From the NCBI GenBank assembly GCA_913055965.1, contig CAJXKX010000050.1:1-9408 (forward strand): DNA of 9,408 nucleotides, in the 5' to 3' direction. This stretch comes from an uncultured Roseovarius sp. Its GTDB lineage: Bacteria > Pseudomonadota > Alphaproteobacteria > Rhodobacterales > Rhodobacteraceae. Below, in pieces: positions 1-7,038 of the stretch. Each line of letters opens with the position of its first letter. Position 1 is the stretch's first letter. Below the pieces are notes generated by a model that made no database searches, was not told the origin of the DNA, and was given only the letters and a program-made list of their open reading frames with translations. Both the position numbers and the translations under genes were made by a program.

Positions 1-539
1 GCAGGTACGATCTGCGCCATCCCACATTCGGCGGCGGGATGAGCCCGCTTGTGCGGCGCGAGGTATTCGTGGCCACCGATGCGGCCATCGTGCTGCCCTA
101 TGACGCGCGGCGCGACCGGGTGTTGCTGGTCGAACAGTTCCGCATGGGGCCGTTCGGACGCGGGGATAGGCGGCCCTGGATGCTGGAGCCGGTGGCGGGG
201 CGCGTGGACGGCGGCGAGAGCCCCGAGGCCTGCGCGCGGCGCGAATGCCGCGAGGAGGCGGGGCTGTCGCTGCGCGGGCTGGAGCGGATTTCCAGCCACT
301 ACTGCACGCCCGGCTATTCCACCGAGTTCTTTCACCTGTTCCTCGGGCTCTGCGACCTGCCAGAGGTCACGCAGGGGCGCGGCGGGCTCGAGACCGAGAA
401 CGAGGATATCCGCACCCATGTGATCGGCTTCGACCGCGCGATGGGGCTGATCGGCAGCGGCGAGGCCAATAACGGGCCGCTGGTGCTGTGCCTGCTGTGG
501 CTGGCGCGCGAACGCGGGCGGCTGCGGGCGGCGGGTTGA
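1..539 (+). CDS. trgB: Nudix hydrolase, TrgB-like ADP-ribose pyrophosphatase type (5' end outside window)
   Basis: Probable hydrolase of ADP-ribose or a similar nucleoside diphosphate compound, cytoplasmic and Mg2+-dependent. The frame is open from position 3, and the residues before the Met at 39 (RYDLRHPTFGGG) look like the normal first strand of ADP-ribose pyrophosphatase Nudix domains, so the true start lies upstream of the window. Counting from the Met at 39, a perfect Nudix box GX5EX7REUXEEXGU spans residues 54-76, with metal-binding REXXEE at 68-73. Pro91 lies 16 residues after the box glycine, the mark of the ADP-ribose subfamily. The stop at 537-539 is followed 59 bases later by cysK. 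I recall the pair trgB-cysK from the tellurite-resistance locus of Rhodobacter sphaeroides; the name rests on that context plus the Nudix fold. The substrate is inferred, and a generic Nudix hydrolase is the alternative. Confidence 0.88.
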   Translation, partial: RYDLRHPTFGGGMSPLVRREVFVATDAAIVLPYDARRDRVLLVEQFRMGPFGRGDRRPWMLEPVAGRVDGGESPEACARRECREEAGLSLRGLERISSHYCTPGYSTEFFHLFLGLCDLPEVTQGRGGLETENEDIRTHVIGFDRAMGLIGSGEANNGPLVLCLLWLARERGRLRAAG

Positions 540-585
540 GTTCCGGCGGCGCAGCGCCTACACCAAGAACGCGGGACATCAGGAC

Positions 586-591
586 AGGAGA
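586..591 (+). promoter_or_regulatory. Shine-Dalgarno site fixing the cysK start
   Basis: AGGAGA lies 7 bases before the ATG at 599. It favours that ATG over an in-frame ATG at 605 (13 bases away) and over the in-frame ATG at 488, which lies inside the Nudix gene and would add 37 residues unlike any cysteine synthase N-terminus. Confidence 0.75.
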
Positions 592-598
592 GACCGGG

Positions 599-1624
599 AT
601 GCGCATGGCACGCGACCTCGCCGAGGCGGTCGGCAACACCCCCCTTATCCGGCTCCGGCGCGCGAGCGAGGAGACCGGCTGCGAGATCTGGGGGAAGTGC
701 GAATTTCTCAATCCCGGCCAGTCGGTCAAGGACCGCGCGGCGCTCTACATCATCCGCGATGCGGTCAAGAAGGGCCTGCTGGCCCCCGGCGGCACCATCG
801 TCGAGGGCACGGCGGGCAATACCGGGATCGGGCTGGCGCTGGTGGGGGCCTCGCTGGGGTTCAAGACGGTTATCGTGATCCCCGAGACGCAGAGCCAGGA
901 GAAAAAGGACATGCTGCGGCTCGCCGGTGCGGAACTGGTGCAGGTGCCCGCCGCCCCCTACAAGAATCCCAACAATTACGTGCGCTATTCGGGCCGCCTG
1001 GCCGAGGAACTGGCGCGGTCCGAGCCCAATGGCGCGATCTGGGCCAACCAGTTCGACAACACGGCCAACCGGCAGGCGCATGTCGAGACCACCGGCCCGG
1101 AAATCTGGGAGCAGACCGGCGGCCGCGTGGACGGGTTCATCTGCGCCGTGGGCTCGGGCGGCACGCTGGCGGGCGTGGCCGAGGCGCTGCAGGGCAAGGG
1201 CGTGAAGATCGGCCTCGCAGACCCTGAGGGCGCGGGCCTCTACAAGATCTATACCGGCGAAGAGAACCCCGGCGATTCCATCACCGAGGGGATCGGGCAG
1301 GGGCGCATCACCGCCAATCTCGAAGGGTTCACCCCCGATTTCACCTGCCGCGTGCCGGATGCCGAGGCGCTGCCCATCGTGTTCGACCTGCTGGCCGAGG
1401 AAGGGCTGTGCATGGGCGGCTCGACCGGTGTCAACATCGCGGGTGCCGTGCGCCTCGCGCGCGAGATGGGGCCGGGGCACACCATCGTCACCATCCTGTG
1501 CGATGTCGGCACGCGCTATCAGTCCAAGCTGTGGAATCCCGAATTCCTGCGCGGCAAGGGGCTGCCGGTCCCGGGCTGGCTGACCGAGGCGCCGCGCGCG
1601 ATTCCGGGCGTGTTCGTGGAATGA
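599..1624 (+). CDS. cysK: Cysteine synthase (O-acetylserine sulfhydrylase), PLP-dependent
   Basis: Makes L-cysteine from O-acetylserine and sulfide, the last step of sulfate assimilation, in the cytoplasm. The product is 341 residues (E. coli CysK has 323). Visible parts: the N-terminal GNTPLIRL strand at 12-19; the PLP Schiff-base lysine K44 in NPGQSVKDRAA; the substrate-carboxylate loop TAGNTG at 71-76; the PLP-phosphate loop GSGGTLAG; and a C-terminal region with GGSTGVN and DVGTRYQSKLWN. The loop has Ala72 where E. coli CysK has Ser (TSGNTG). With the following ETQSQEKKDMLRLAGAEL stretch, this resembles the fungal mitochondrial cysteine synthase subfamily as I remember it. It sits 59 bases after the Nudix gene and its stop overlaps the next ATG by three bases (ATGA at 1621-1624), implying co-transcription. 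A cystathionine beta-synthase-like role is the main alternative. Confidence 0.93.
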   Translation: MRMARDLAEAVGNTPLIRLRRASEETGCEIWGKCEFLNPGQSVKDRAALYIIRDAVKKGLLAPGGTIVEGTAGNTGIGLALVGASLGFKTVIVIPETQSQEKKDMLRLAGAELVQVPAAPYKNPNNYVRYSGRLAEELARSEPNGAIWANQFDNTANRQAHVETTGPEIWEQTGGRVDGFICAVGSGGTLAGVAEALQGKGVKIGLADPEGAGLYKIYTGEENPGDSITEGIGQGRITANLEGFTPDFTCRVPDAEALPIVFDLLAEEGLCMGGSTGVNIAGAVRLAREMGPGHTIVTILCDVGTRYQSKLWNPEFLRGKGLPVPGWLTEAPRAIPGVFVE

Positions 1625-4071
1625 GGCACGCGCTGGCGGCGATATGGCTGGCGCTGGCGACCGCGCTTTTCGGCCTGTCCCCCGCCGGACCGCTGGCTGG
1701 CCCGGCACAGGCGCAGCAGGCGCTGGGCGGGCCCGATTACGCGGCGTGGGAGGACCTCGCCGCGCGGGTCGAGCGCGCGCTCGAAAGCGGCGAGGTGGCC
1801 ACGCCCCTGCTCGAAGACCTGCGCGCGCAGGTGGCGGCGTTCCGCCAGCAATTCCTCGACGCGCAGGGCGCCAATGCCACCACGCTCCAGACCGTGCGCG
1901 ATCAGCTTGCCGCCATCGGGCCGCCGCCCGAGACCGGCACCGAGCCCGACGACATCGCCGCGCAGCGCGAGGAACTCAATCGCCGCCTCACCCGGCTCGA
2001 GGCGCCGGTGCGGACCGCCGAACTGGCGCGCAGCCGCGCCGACGGGCTGATCACCGGGATCGACAAGACCATCCGCGAGCGCGAGACGGCCGAGTTGCTG
2101 CGCATCGGCCCGATGCCCGTGAACCCGCTGCACTGGCCCGATGCGCTGCGCGCGCTCTACCGCCTGGCGGGGGATGTGAGCGGCGAGGTGGCGCGATCCT
2201 GGCAAAGCCCGATCGAACGCACCATCCTGCGCGACAACCTGCCGGTGATCGTGGTGCTGGCGCTGCTGGGGCTGGTGCTGGTGGCGCGGGGGCGGCGCTG
2301 GTCGGTGCGGCTGATGCTGCGGCTGGTGGGCGACGCCCCGAGCGCGGGGCGCTGGATCGCCAGCTTCGGCGCGTCGCTGGGCGAATGGTTTCTGCCCTAT
2401 GCGGGCATCTTCGCGCTGGTGCGTGCGGCCGACATCTCGGGGATGCTGGGATTGCGCGGCGAGATGCTGCTCGATGCGCTGCTGCCCGCCGCCTTCATCC
2501 TGCTGCTGGCGCGCTGGCTCGCGCAGCGGGTCTTTCCGCGTCACGAGCCGCGCGGCCCGGTGCTCCATCTCGACGATCGCTGCCGGTATTCCGGGCGGCT
2601 CTACGGCGCGCTTCTGGGGCTGGTGGTCGCGGCCTTCTACTTTGTGCAGGACGTGGCGGGGAATGCCGGCTGGAGCGAGGCGGCGACCAATGTGGTGATC
2701 TTCCCGGTGCAGGTGCTGACCGGGCTGCTGTTGTGGCGGCTGGCCGCGCTCCTGTCGCTGCATTGCCGCGCCTGCATGAGCGAGAACGACGGCGAGGCCG
2801 GTTTCTCGGGCCGGGTGGCGCGGCTTATCGCGCGGGTGCTGCTCGCGGTGGCGGTGATCGGGCCGCTGCTGGCGGCGGTGGGCTATGTCAAGGCGGCGCA
2901 GGCGCTGATGCTGCCCACGGCGCTGTCGCTCCTGCTGCTGGCGGCGCTGGTGATCGTGCAGCGGCTGCTGACCGAACTCTACGTGATGGTGACAGGCAAT
3001 CGCGACGGCGCGAGCGAGTCGCTGGTGCCGGTGCTGGCGGGGTTCGCGCTGGTGATCGGCTCGGTGCCGGGCCTGGCGCTGATCTGGGGCGCGCGCCCGG
3101 CGCAGCTCATGGATTTCTGGCGGCGCTTCACCGAAGGGGTGAGCCTTGGCGGCGTGCAGATTTCGCCGGTGGTGTTCGTCACCTTCGCCGCCGTCTTCGC
3201 GCTGGGCTACGTTGTGACGCGGCTGTTGCAGGGGGCGCTGCGCAACACCATCCTGCCCAAGACGCGGCTCGATACCGGCGGGCGCAACGCCATCGTGTCG
3301 GGCACCGGCTATGTCGGGATATTCCTCGCCGCGGTGGTCGCCATCACCAGCGCCGGGATCGACCTCAGTTCGCTCGCCATCGTTGCGGGTGCGCTGTCGG
3401 TGGGCATCGGCTTCGGCCTGCAGAACATCGTGTCGAATTTCGTCTCGGGCATCATCCTGCTGATCGAGCGGCCGATTTCCGAGGGTGACTGGATCGAGGT
3501 GGGCGGGCAGCACGGCTATGTCAAATCCATCTCGGTGCGCTCGACCCGGATCGAGACCTTTGATCGAACCGACGTGATCGTGCCCAATGCCGATTTCGTC
3601 AGCGGCACGGTGACGAACTATACCCGCGGCAACACCGTGGGCCGGGTGATCGTGCCGGTGGGGGTGGCCTACGGCACCGACACCCGCAAGGTCGAGACGA
3701 TCCTGCGCGAGATCGCCGAGGCGCATCCCATGGTGCTCATGAACCCGGCACCCAACATCGTGTTCCGGGGCTTCGGCGCAAGCTCGCTCGATTTCGAGAT
3801 CCGCGCGATCCTGCGCGATGTGAACTGGGTGATGAACGTGCATTCCGACATGAACCACGAGATCGCCCGCCGCTTTGTCGAGGAGGGGATCGAAATCCCC
3901 TTCCCGCAGCAGGACGTGTGGTTCCGCAACGCGATGCCGCCGCGCGGCGCGGCGGGCACGCCGGAGGAGGACGGGGGCGGCGCACCGAAGCCTGCGACCG
4001 CCGCGCCCGTGCAACTGACCGAGGCCGATTTCGAGGGCGGCGATGGCGACGGAGCGGGGGACGGACGATGA
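1621..4071 (+). CDS. Large MscS-family mechanosensitive channel with DUF3772-type periplasmic domain
   Basis: Inner-membrane channel that should open under membrane tension and release solutes on hypo-osmotic shock. The product is 816 residues, far longer than E. coli MscS (286) and closer to the large YbiO/MscK class. A signal peptide is visible at 1-31 (hydrophobic core, AQA cleavage-like end). A mostly helical periplasmic part follows to about 195, with the DUF3772-like stretch ELLRIGPMPVNPLHWP near 157-172. Then come many hydrophobic segments (first about 207-224) and a C-terminal MscS core. The pore helix GIGFGLQNIVSNFVSG starts near 595, and the beta domain GDWIEVGGQHGYVKSI starts near 622. 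The last 45 residues are a Pro/Gly/acid-rich tail. The start is set by the ATGA overlap with cysK; no strong ribosome site is seen, so translational coupling is likely. It overlaps the AlaX gene by ATGA at 4068-4071. Confidence 0.92.
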   Translation: MRHALAAIWLALATALFGLSPAGPLAGPAQAQQALGGPDYAAWEDLAARVERALESGEVATPLLEDLRAQVAAFRQQFLDAQGANATTLQTVRDQLAAIGPPPETGTEPDDIAAQREELNRRLTRLEAPVRTAELARSRADGLITGIDKTIRERETAELLRIGPMPVNPLHWPDALRALYRLAGDVSGEVARSWQSPIERTILRDNLPVIVVLALLGLVLVARGRRWSVRLMLRLVGDAPSAGRWIASFGASLGEWFLPYAGIFALVRAADISGMLGLRGEMLLDALLPAAFILLLARWLAQRVFPRHEPRGPVLHLDDRCRYSGRLYGALLGLVVAAFYFVQDVAGNAGWSEAATNVVIFPVQVLTGLLLWRLAALLSLHCRACMSENDGEAGFSGRVARLIARVLLAVAVIGPLLAAVGYVKAAQALMLPTALSLLLLAALVIVQRLLTELYVMVTGNRDGASESLVPVLAGFALVIGSVPGLALIWGARPAQLMDFWRRFTEGVSLGGVQISPVVFVTFAAVFALGYVVTRLLQGALRNTILPKTRLDTGGRNAIVSGTGYVGIFLAAVVAITSAGIDLSSLAIVAGALSVGIGFGLQNIVSNFVSGIILLIERPISEGDWIEVGGQHGYVKSISVRSTRIETFDRTDVIVPNADFVSGTVTNYTRGNTVGRVIVPVGVAYGTDTRKVETILREIAEAHPMVLMNPAPNIVFRGFGASSLDFEIRAILRDVNWVMNVHSDMNHEIARRFVEEGIEIPFPQQDVWFRNAMPPRGAAGTPEEDGGGAPKPATAAPVQLTEADFEGGDGDGAGDGR

Positions 4072-4787
4072 CCGACATGCTGTTTCGCGAGGATGCCTAC
4101 CTTGCCGAGGCCCCCGCGCGGGTGGCCGCGCACACGCAAGAGGGCGGCGTGGTGCTCGACCGGACGGTGTTCTACCCCTCGGGGGGCGGACAGCCCGGCG
4201 ATAGCGGGCGGCTCGAGTGGCAGGGCGGCAGCCTGCCCGTGGCCACCGCCGTCAAGGCCGGGGCGGAGGCGATCGCGCTGGTGCCCGGCGCGCCCGAGGC
4301 GCTGCCGCCGGTAGGGGCCGAGGTGCTGCAGGTGCTCGACTGGGAGCGGCGGCACCGGCACATGCGGATGCACACCGCGCTGCACCTGCTGTCGGTGGTG
4401 ATCCCGCTGCCGGTGACGGGCGGGCAGGTGGGCGAGGCGCGCTCGCGGCTCGATTTCGACATGCCCGAGGCCCCCGGGGACCGCGAGGCGCTCGACGCGC
4501 ACCTCGCCCAGCTGGTGGATCGTGATCTCGCGGTCACCGAGCACTGGATCACCGATGCCGAACTCGATGCCAATCCGGGGCTGGTCAAGACCATGTCCGC
4601 GGCCCCGCCGCGCGGCGCGGGTCGGGTGCGGCTGATCGGGATCGGGACGGGCGAGGACCGGGTCGATCTTCAGCCCTGCGGCGGCACGCATGTGGCGCGC
4701 ACCGGCGAGATCGGTGCGCTGCGGCTGGGCAAGATCGAGAAGAAGGGCCGCCAGAACCGCCGCGTCTACCTGCATCTCGACGGCTGA
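4068..4787 (+). CDS. alaX: AlaX-type alanyl-tRNA editing protein (trans-editing deacylase)
   Basis: Free-standing homologue of the AlaRS editing domain. It should hydrolyse mischarged Ser-tRNA(Ala), and perhaps Gly-tRNA(Ala), in the cytoplasm. The product is 239 residues, the size of the medium AlaX-M class. The N-terminal half has the glycine-rich motif FYPSGGGQPGDSG at 35-47, which this class shares with AlaRS. The zinc site is complete: H102 and H106 in HTALH, and C204 and H208 in CGGTH. The C-terminal KIEKKGRQNRRVYL segment is typical of the family. The start is an ATG overlapping the channel gene stop, with GGGGGA (4056-4061) 6 bases before it. Being last in the cysK unit, it is probably expressed with it. 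There is no aminoacylation domain, so it is not a fragment of alaS. Confidence 0.92.
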   Translation: MTDMLFREDAYLAEAPARVAAHTQEGGVVLDRTVFYPSGGGQPGDSGRLEWQGGSLPVATAVKAGAEAIALVPGAPEALPPVGAEVLQVLDWERRHRHMRMHTALHLLSVVIPLPVTGGQVGEARSRLDFDMPEAPGDREALDAHLAQLVDRDLAVTEHWITDAELDANPGLVKTMSAAPPRGAGRVRLIGIGTGEDRVDLQPCGGTHVARTGEIGALRLGKIEKKGRQNRRVYLHLDG

Positions 4788-4806
4788 GCCCGGGCCCGCG
4801 CCGGGC
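4788..4806. terminator. Possible bidirectional terminator hairpin between convergent genes
   Basis: Directly after the AlaX stop, GCCCGG (4788-4793) pairs with CCGGGC (4801-4806) around a 7-base loop. It lies in a 33-base gap between two converging stop codons, where a shared terminator would be expected. No T run follows on either strand and the local G+C is very high, so a chance match is possible. Confidence 0.35.
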
Positions 4807-4820
4807 GGGGCGGCTGCCGC

Positions 4821-6050
4821 TCAGGCCGCTTCCGCCGCCGTGCCGCGCAGACCGTGCAACAGCACGAGCCCCGCCAGCACCGCCGCCAGCACGCCCAGAT
4901 GCGCGGGCATCGGCGTGCCGTCAAACTGTTGGCCGATGGGAATGGCCAGCGCCACGCTGCCAAGCGTGGCGACCGCGCCGGTCACGCTCGCCGCCATGCC
5001 CGCGATGTCGCCCATCGGGGCCATGGCCAGCGCGTTGAGATTGCCCAGCGTGAACCCCGCCTGCGCGAACACCCCGGTCTGCCAGACCAGGAACACCGCG
5101 AATTGCGCCCCCGGCGGCAGGCCCGCGGTCCAGGCGAGGATCGCCGCGCAGGTCAGCGCCACCTGCACCATCAGCGCCCCGCGCACCATCCGCACCATGC
5201 CGAGGCGCACGACCAGCCGCGCGTTGAGCAGGCTGCCGCTGCCCGCCACCAGCGCCATCCCGAAGAACCAGAAGGGAAACTCGCCGCCGCGCCCGAAAGT
5301 CTCGTGAAACGTGGGCTGCACGACGCTGAGCGAGGTGAAGAGCGTGGTCATCGCCAGCATCTGCACTGCGATCGCGCGGCGGGTGATGGGATGGGCCAGC
5401 ACGGTGCGCACCGCCATCCCCAGCGGGCGCAGCCGGAACGGGCTGCGCCGCGCGGGCGGGAGCGGCTCTGGCAGGCGCAGCATCATCCACGCGCTCAGCA
5501 CCAGCGCAAAGACGATGAAGGCCGCGAACCCCGCCCGCCACCCCGCCAGCGCGATGAGCCCCGCGCCGATCAGAGGGGCCATCGCCGGGGTCAGCGCGAA
5601 GACCATCATCACGAAGGACATGAGCCGCGCCATCTCGCGCCCCGCCGCCACGTCGCGGATGATCGCCAGCGCCACGATGCGGAACGCCGCCGCGCCGAGG
5701 CCCTGCACCGCGCGCGCCGCGAGCAGCGTGTCGAGCGACTGCGCCAGCACCGCCAGCGCCGCGCCGCCCATGTAGATCGCCGCCCCCGCGAGGATCACCG
5801 GGCGGCGGCCATAGCTGTCCGACAGCGGCCCCGCGATCAGCGTGCCCAGCCCCAGCCCTGCGAGAAAGGCGGTCACGATGAGCTGCGCGCGGTTCGGGGC
5901 CCCGGGGCTCAGATCGGCGGCGATGACCGACAGCGCGGGCAGCATCGCGTCGATGGAAAACGCAACCGAAGCGGCCATCATCGCCATCAGCGCGATGAAT
6001 TCCGCGCGCGGCGGCAGGGCGGGGCGCGCGGGGGGCGGCGCGCCGCTCAT
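4821..6050 (-). CDS. MFS multidrug efflux transporter, Bcr/CflA type
   Basis: Proton-driven inner-membrane exporter of 409 residues, about the usual length for 12-TM Bcr/CflA proteins. TM1 holds an acidic FSIDAMLPAL segment (D34), matching the STDMYLPAL pattern of Bcr/CflA. The loop 2-3 MFS motif A is intact at 74-84 (GPLSDSYGRRP). The TM4 arginine region ARAVQGLGAAAFR is at 112-124, and a motif C-like TPAMAPLIGAGL is at 154-165. The rest is a run of hydrophobic helices ending in a short AAEAA tail. The ATG overlaps the stop of the K+ channel gene (ATGA at 6047-6050), and only a weak purine stretch precedes it, so it is probably translated by coupling as the last gene of the minus-strand operon. 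The substrate cannot be read from sequence; a drug, metabolite or acid exporter are all possible. Confidence 0.9.
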   Translation of the reverse strand: MSGAPPPARPALPPRAEFIALMAMMAASVAFSIDAMLPALSVIAADLSPGAPNRAQLIVTAFLAGLGLGTLIAGPLSDSYGRRPVILAGAAIYMGGAALAVLAQSLDTLLAARAVQGLGAAAFRIVALAIIRDVAAGREMARLMSFVMMVFALTPAMAPLIGAGLIALAGWRAGFAAFIVFALVLSAWMMLRLPEPLPPARRSPFRLRPLGMAVRTVLAHPITRRAIAVQMLAMTTLFTSLSVVQPTFHETFGRGGEFPFWFFGMALVAGSGSLLNARLVVRLGMVRMVRGALMVQVALTCAAILAWTAGLPPGAQFAVFLVWQTGVFAQAGFTLGNLNALAMAPMGDIAGMAASVTGAVATLGSVALAIPIGQQFDGTPMPAHLGVLAAVLAGLVLLHGLRGTAAEAA

Positions 6051-6370
6051 TTCTTCTTGCTGCGCTGGGCGGCGAGGGCGTGGCGGGCCTCGGCCTCGGC
6101 CTGGGTCTCGCGCCGGTGGCGGGCGATGGCGTGAAAGCCGAACCGCTGGATCGCGGCGGCGAAAATGCCGAGCCCCGCGAGGATGAACACCGTTGTGCCG
6201 ACCTTGCCCGCGACCGTCTCGGGCACGAGGTTGCCATAGCCCACCGTCGAGAGGGTGACCACGGTGAAGAAATAGCTGTCGAGCCAGCTCCAGCCCTCGA
6301 CCGCGCGAAAGAACACCGTGCCCCCGGCGATCACGGCGACGAGCAGGGCAAGCAGCGTGCGCGCGCGCAT
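6047..6370 (-). CDS. Minimal two-TM potassium channel (Ion_trans_2 type)
   Basis: Small inner-membrane K+ channel subunit of 107 residues, expected to work as a tetramer. TM1 spans about 5-22 (LLALLVAVIAGGTVFF). The pore helix and selectivity filter follow at about 28-46, with the hallmark TVGYG at 42-46. TM2 spans about 53-73 (VAGKVGTTVFILAGLGIFAAA). A charged tail of about 34 residues ends in RSKKK. There is no RCK/TrkA-N nucleotide-binding domain and no voltage sensor, so the gating signal is unknown. The ATG at 6368-6370 is 5 bases after the stop of the DsbA-family gene, with no clear ribosome site, and its stop overlaps the MFS ATG; both point to operon coupling. The family call is secure because of the exact filter; physiological direction and trigger are not. 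Confidence 0.9.
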   Translation of the reverse strand: MRARTLLALLVAVIAGGTVFFRAVEGWSWLDSYFFTVVTLSTVGYGNLVPETVAGKVGTTVFILAGLGIFAAAIQRFGFHAIARHRRETQAEAEARHALAAQRSKKK

Positions 6371-6375
6371 CGCGT

Positions 6376-7038
6376 TCAGCCCGCGCCGTTCGCCGTCTGC
6401 GCGGTGATCTCGTCGATCACCCGCAGCCACATCTCGGGCGGCTGACAGCCGGGCACCGCGTGTTGCCCAGCCACGACGAAGGTGGGCACGCCGGTCACGC
6501 CCATTTCCCGGAATTGCGCGTCGCGGCCCGCCACCTCCTCGCGGTCGGCATCCGAGGCCAGCAGCCGCGAGACGAGCGCCGCGTCGATCCCCAGCCCGTC
6601 GGCGAGATCGGCCAGCACCTCGTGATCGGAAATGTCGCGCCCTTCGTGGAAATAGGCGCGGAAGAGGGCCATGGCCATCGGCGTCTGGCAACCCTCGACC
6701 TCGGACCAATGCAGCAGCCTGTGCGCGTCGAGCGTGTTGGGCGTGCGCGGGATCGCGGCGAAGTCGATGTCGAGCCCCGCCGCCTCGGCGCGCTCGAGCA
6801 CCGGGGCATAGGCCCGCGCGGCGCCCTCGCGCCCGCCGAACTTGCCCTCCAGATAGGCGCGCCGGTCCAACCCCTCGGGGGGCATGTCGGGGTTGAGCTG
6901 GAACGGTTGCCAGTGGATTTCGAACGGGTGATCGGGGCGTTCGGCCAGCGCCTGGTCGAGCAGCGTCTTGCCGATATAGCACCAGGGGCAGATCGGATCG
7001 GAGATGATGTCGAGCCGGACCGTGTCAGTTCTCGCCAT
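6376..7038 (-). CDS. DsbA-family thiol oxidoreductase, FrnE-like (cytoplasmic)
   Basis: Thioredoxin-fold protein of 220 residues that probably oxidises or isomerises disulfides. The active site is CPWC (C17-C20) in DPICPWCYIG, right after the first strand. The alpha-helical insert is at roughly 45-165, and the cis-proline loop GVTGVPTF has P185. Two further cysteines are C117 and C198. No signal peptide is present, so it should act in the cytoplasm like FrnE and unlike periplasmic DsbA. The 2-hydroxychromene-2-carboxylate isomerase branch shares the fold but, as I recall, lacks this redox cysteine pair, so I prefer oxidoreductase. The start ATG at 7036-7038 lies inside the end of the CoA-ligase gene (14-base overlap), with GAGG 6 bases before it on the minus strand. 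An in-frame ATG further upstream would add 63 residues lying wholly in the ligase coding region. Confidence 0.9.
   Translation of the reverse strand: MARTDTVRLDIISDPICPWCYIGKTLLDQALAERPDHPFEIHWQPFQLNPDMPPEGLDRRAYLEGKFGGREGAARAYAPVLERAEAAGLDIDFAAIPRTPNTLDAHRLLHWSEVEGCQTPMAMALFRAYFHEGRDISDHEVLADLADGLGIDAALVSRLLASDADREEVAGRDAQFREMGVTGVPTFVVAGQHAVPGCQPPEMWLRVIDEITAQTANGAG

Noticed and set aside
488..598. N-terminal extension of cysteine synthase from an upstream ATG
   Set aside because: It overlaps the Nudix coding region and adds low-complexity residues, while a good ribosome site supports the ATG at 599.
332..1708. Antisense open frame of 458 codons opposite the Nudix and cysK genes
   Set aside because: Same shadow effect; low-complexity composition, and the opposite strand has intact catalytic motifs.
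1519..4014. Antisense open frame of 831 codons opposite the MscS-type gene
   Set aside because: Its translation is rich in His, Arg, Gln and Pro with no fold or motif. It mirrors the strong G/C third-base bias of the real gene, which has complete family motifs.
6376..7038. 2-hydroxychromene-2-carboxylate isomerase (aromatic degradation) as the function of the DsbA-fold gene
   Set aside because: The CPWC redox pair is intact, which fits DsbA/FrnE oxidoreductases better, and no naphthalene or other aromatic degradation genes are nearby.
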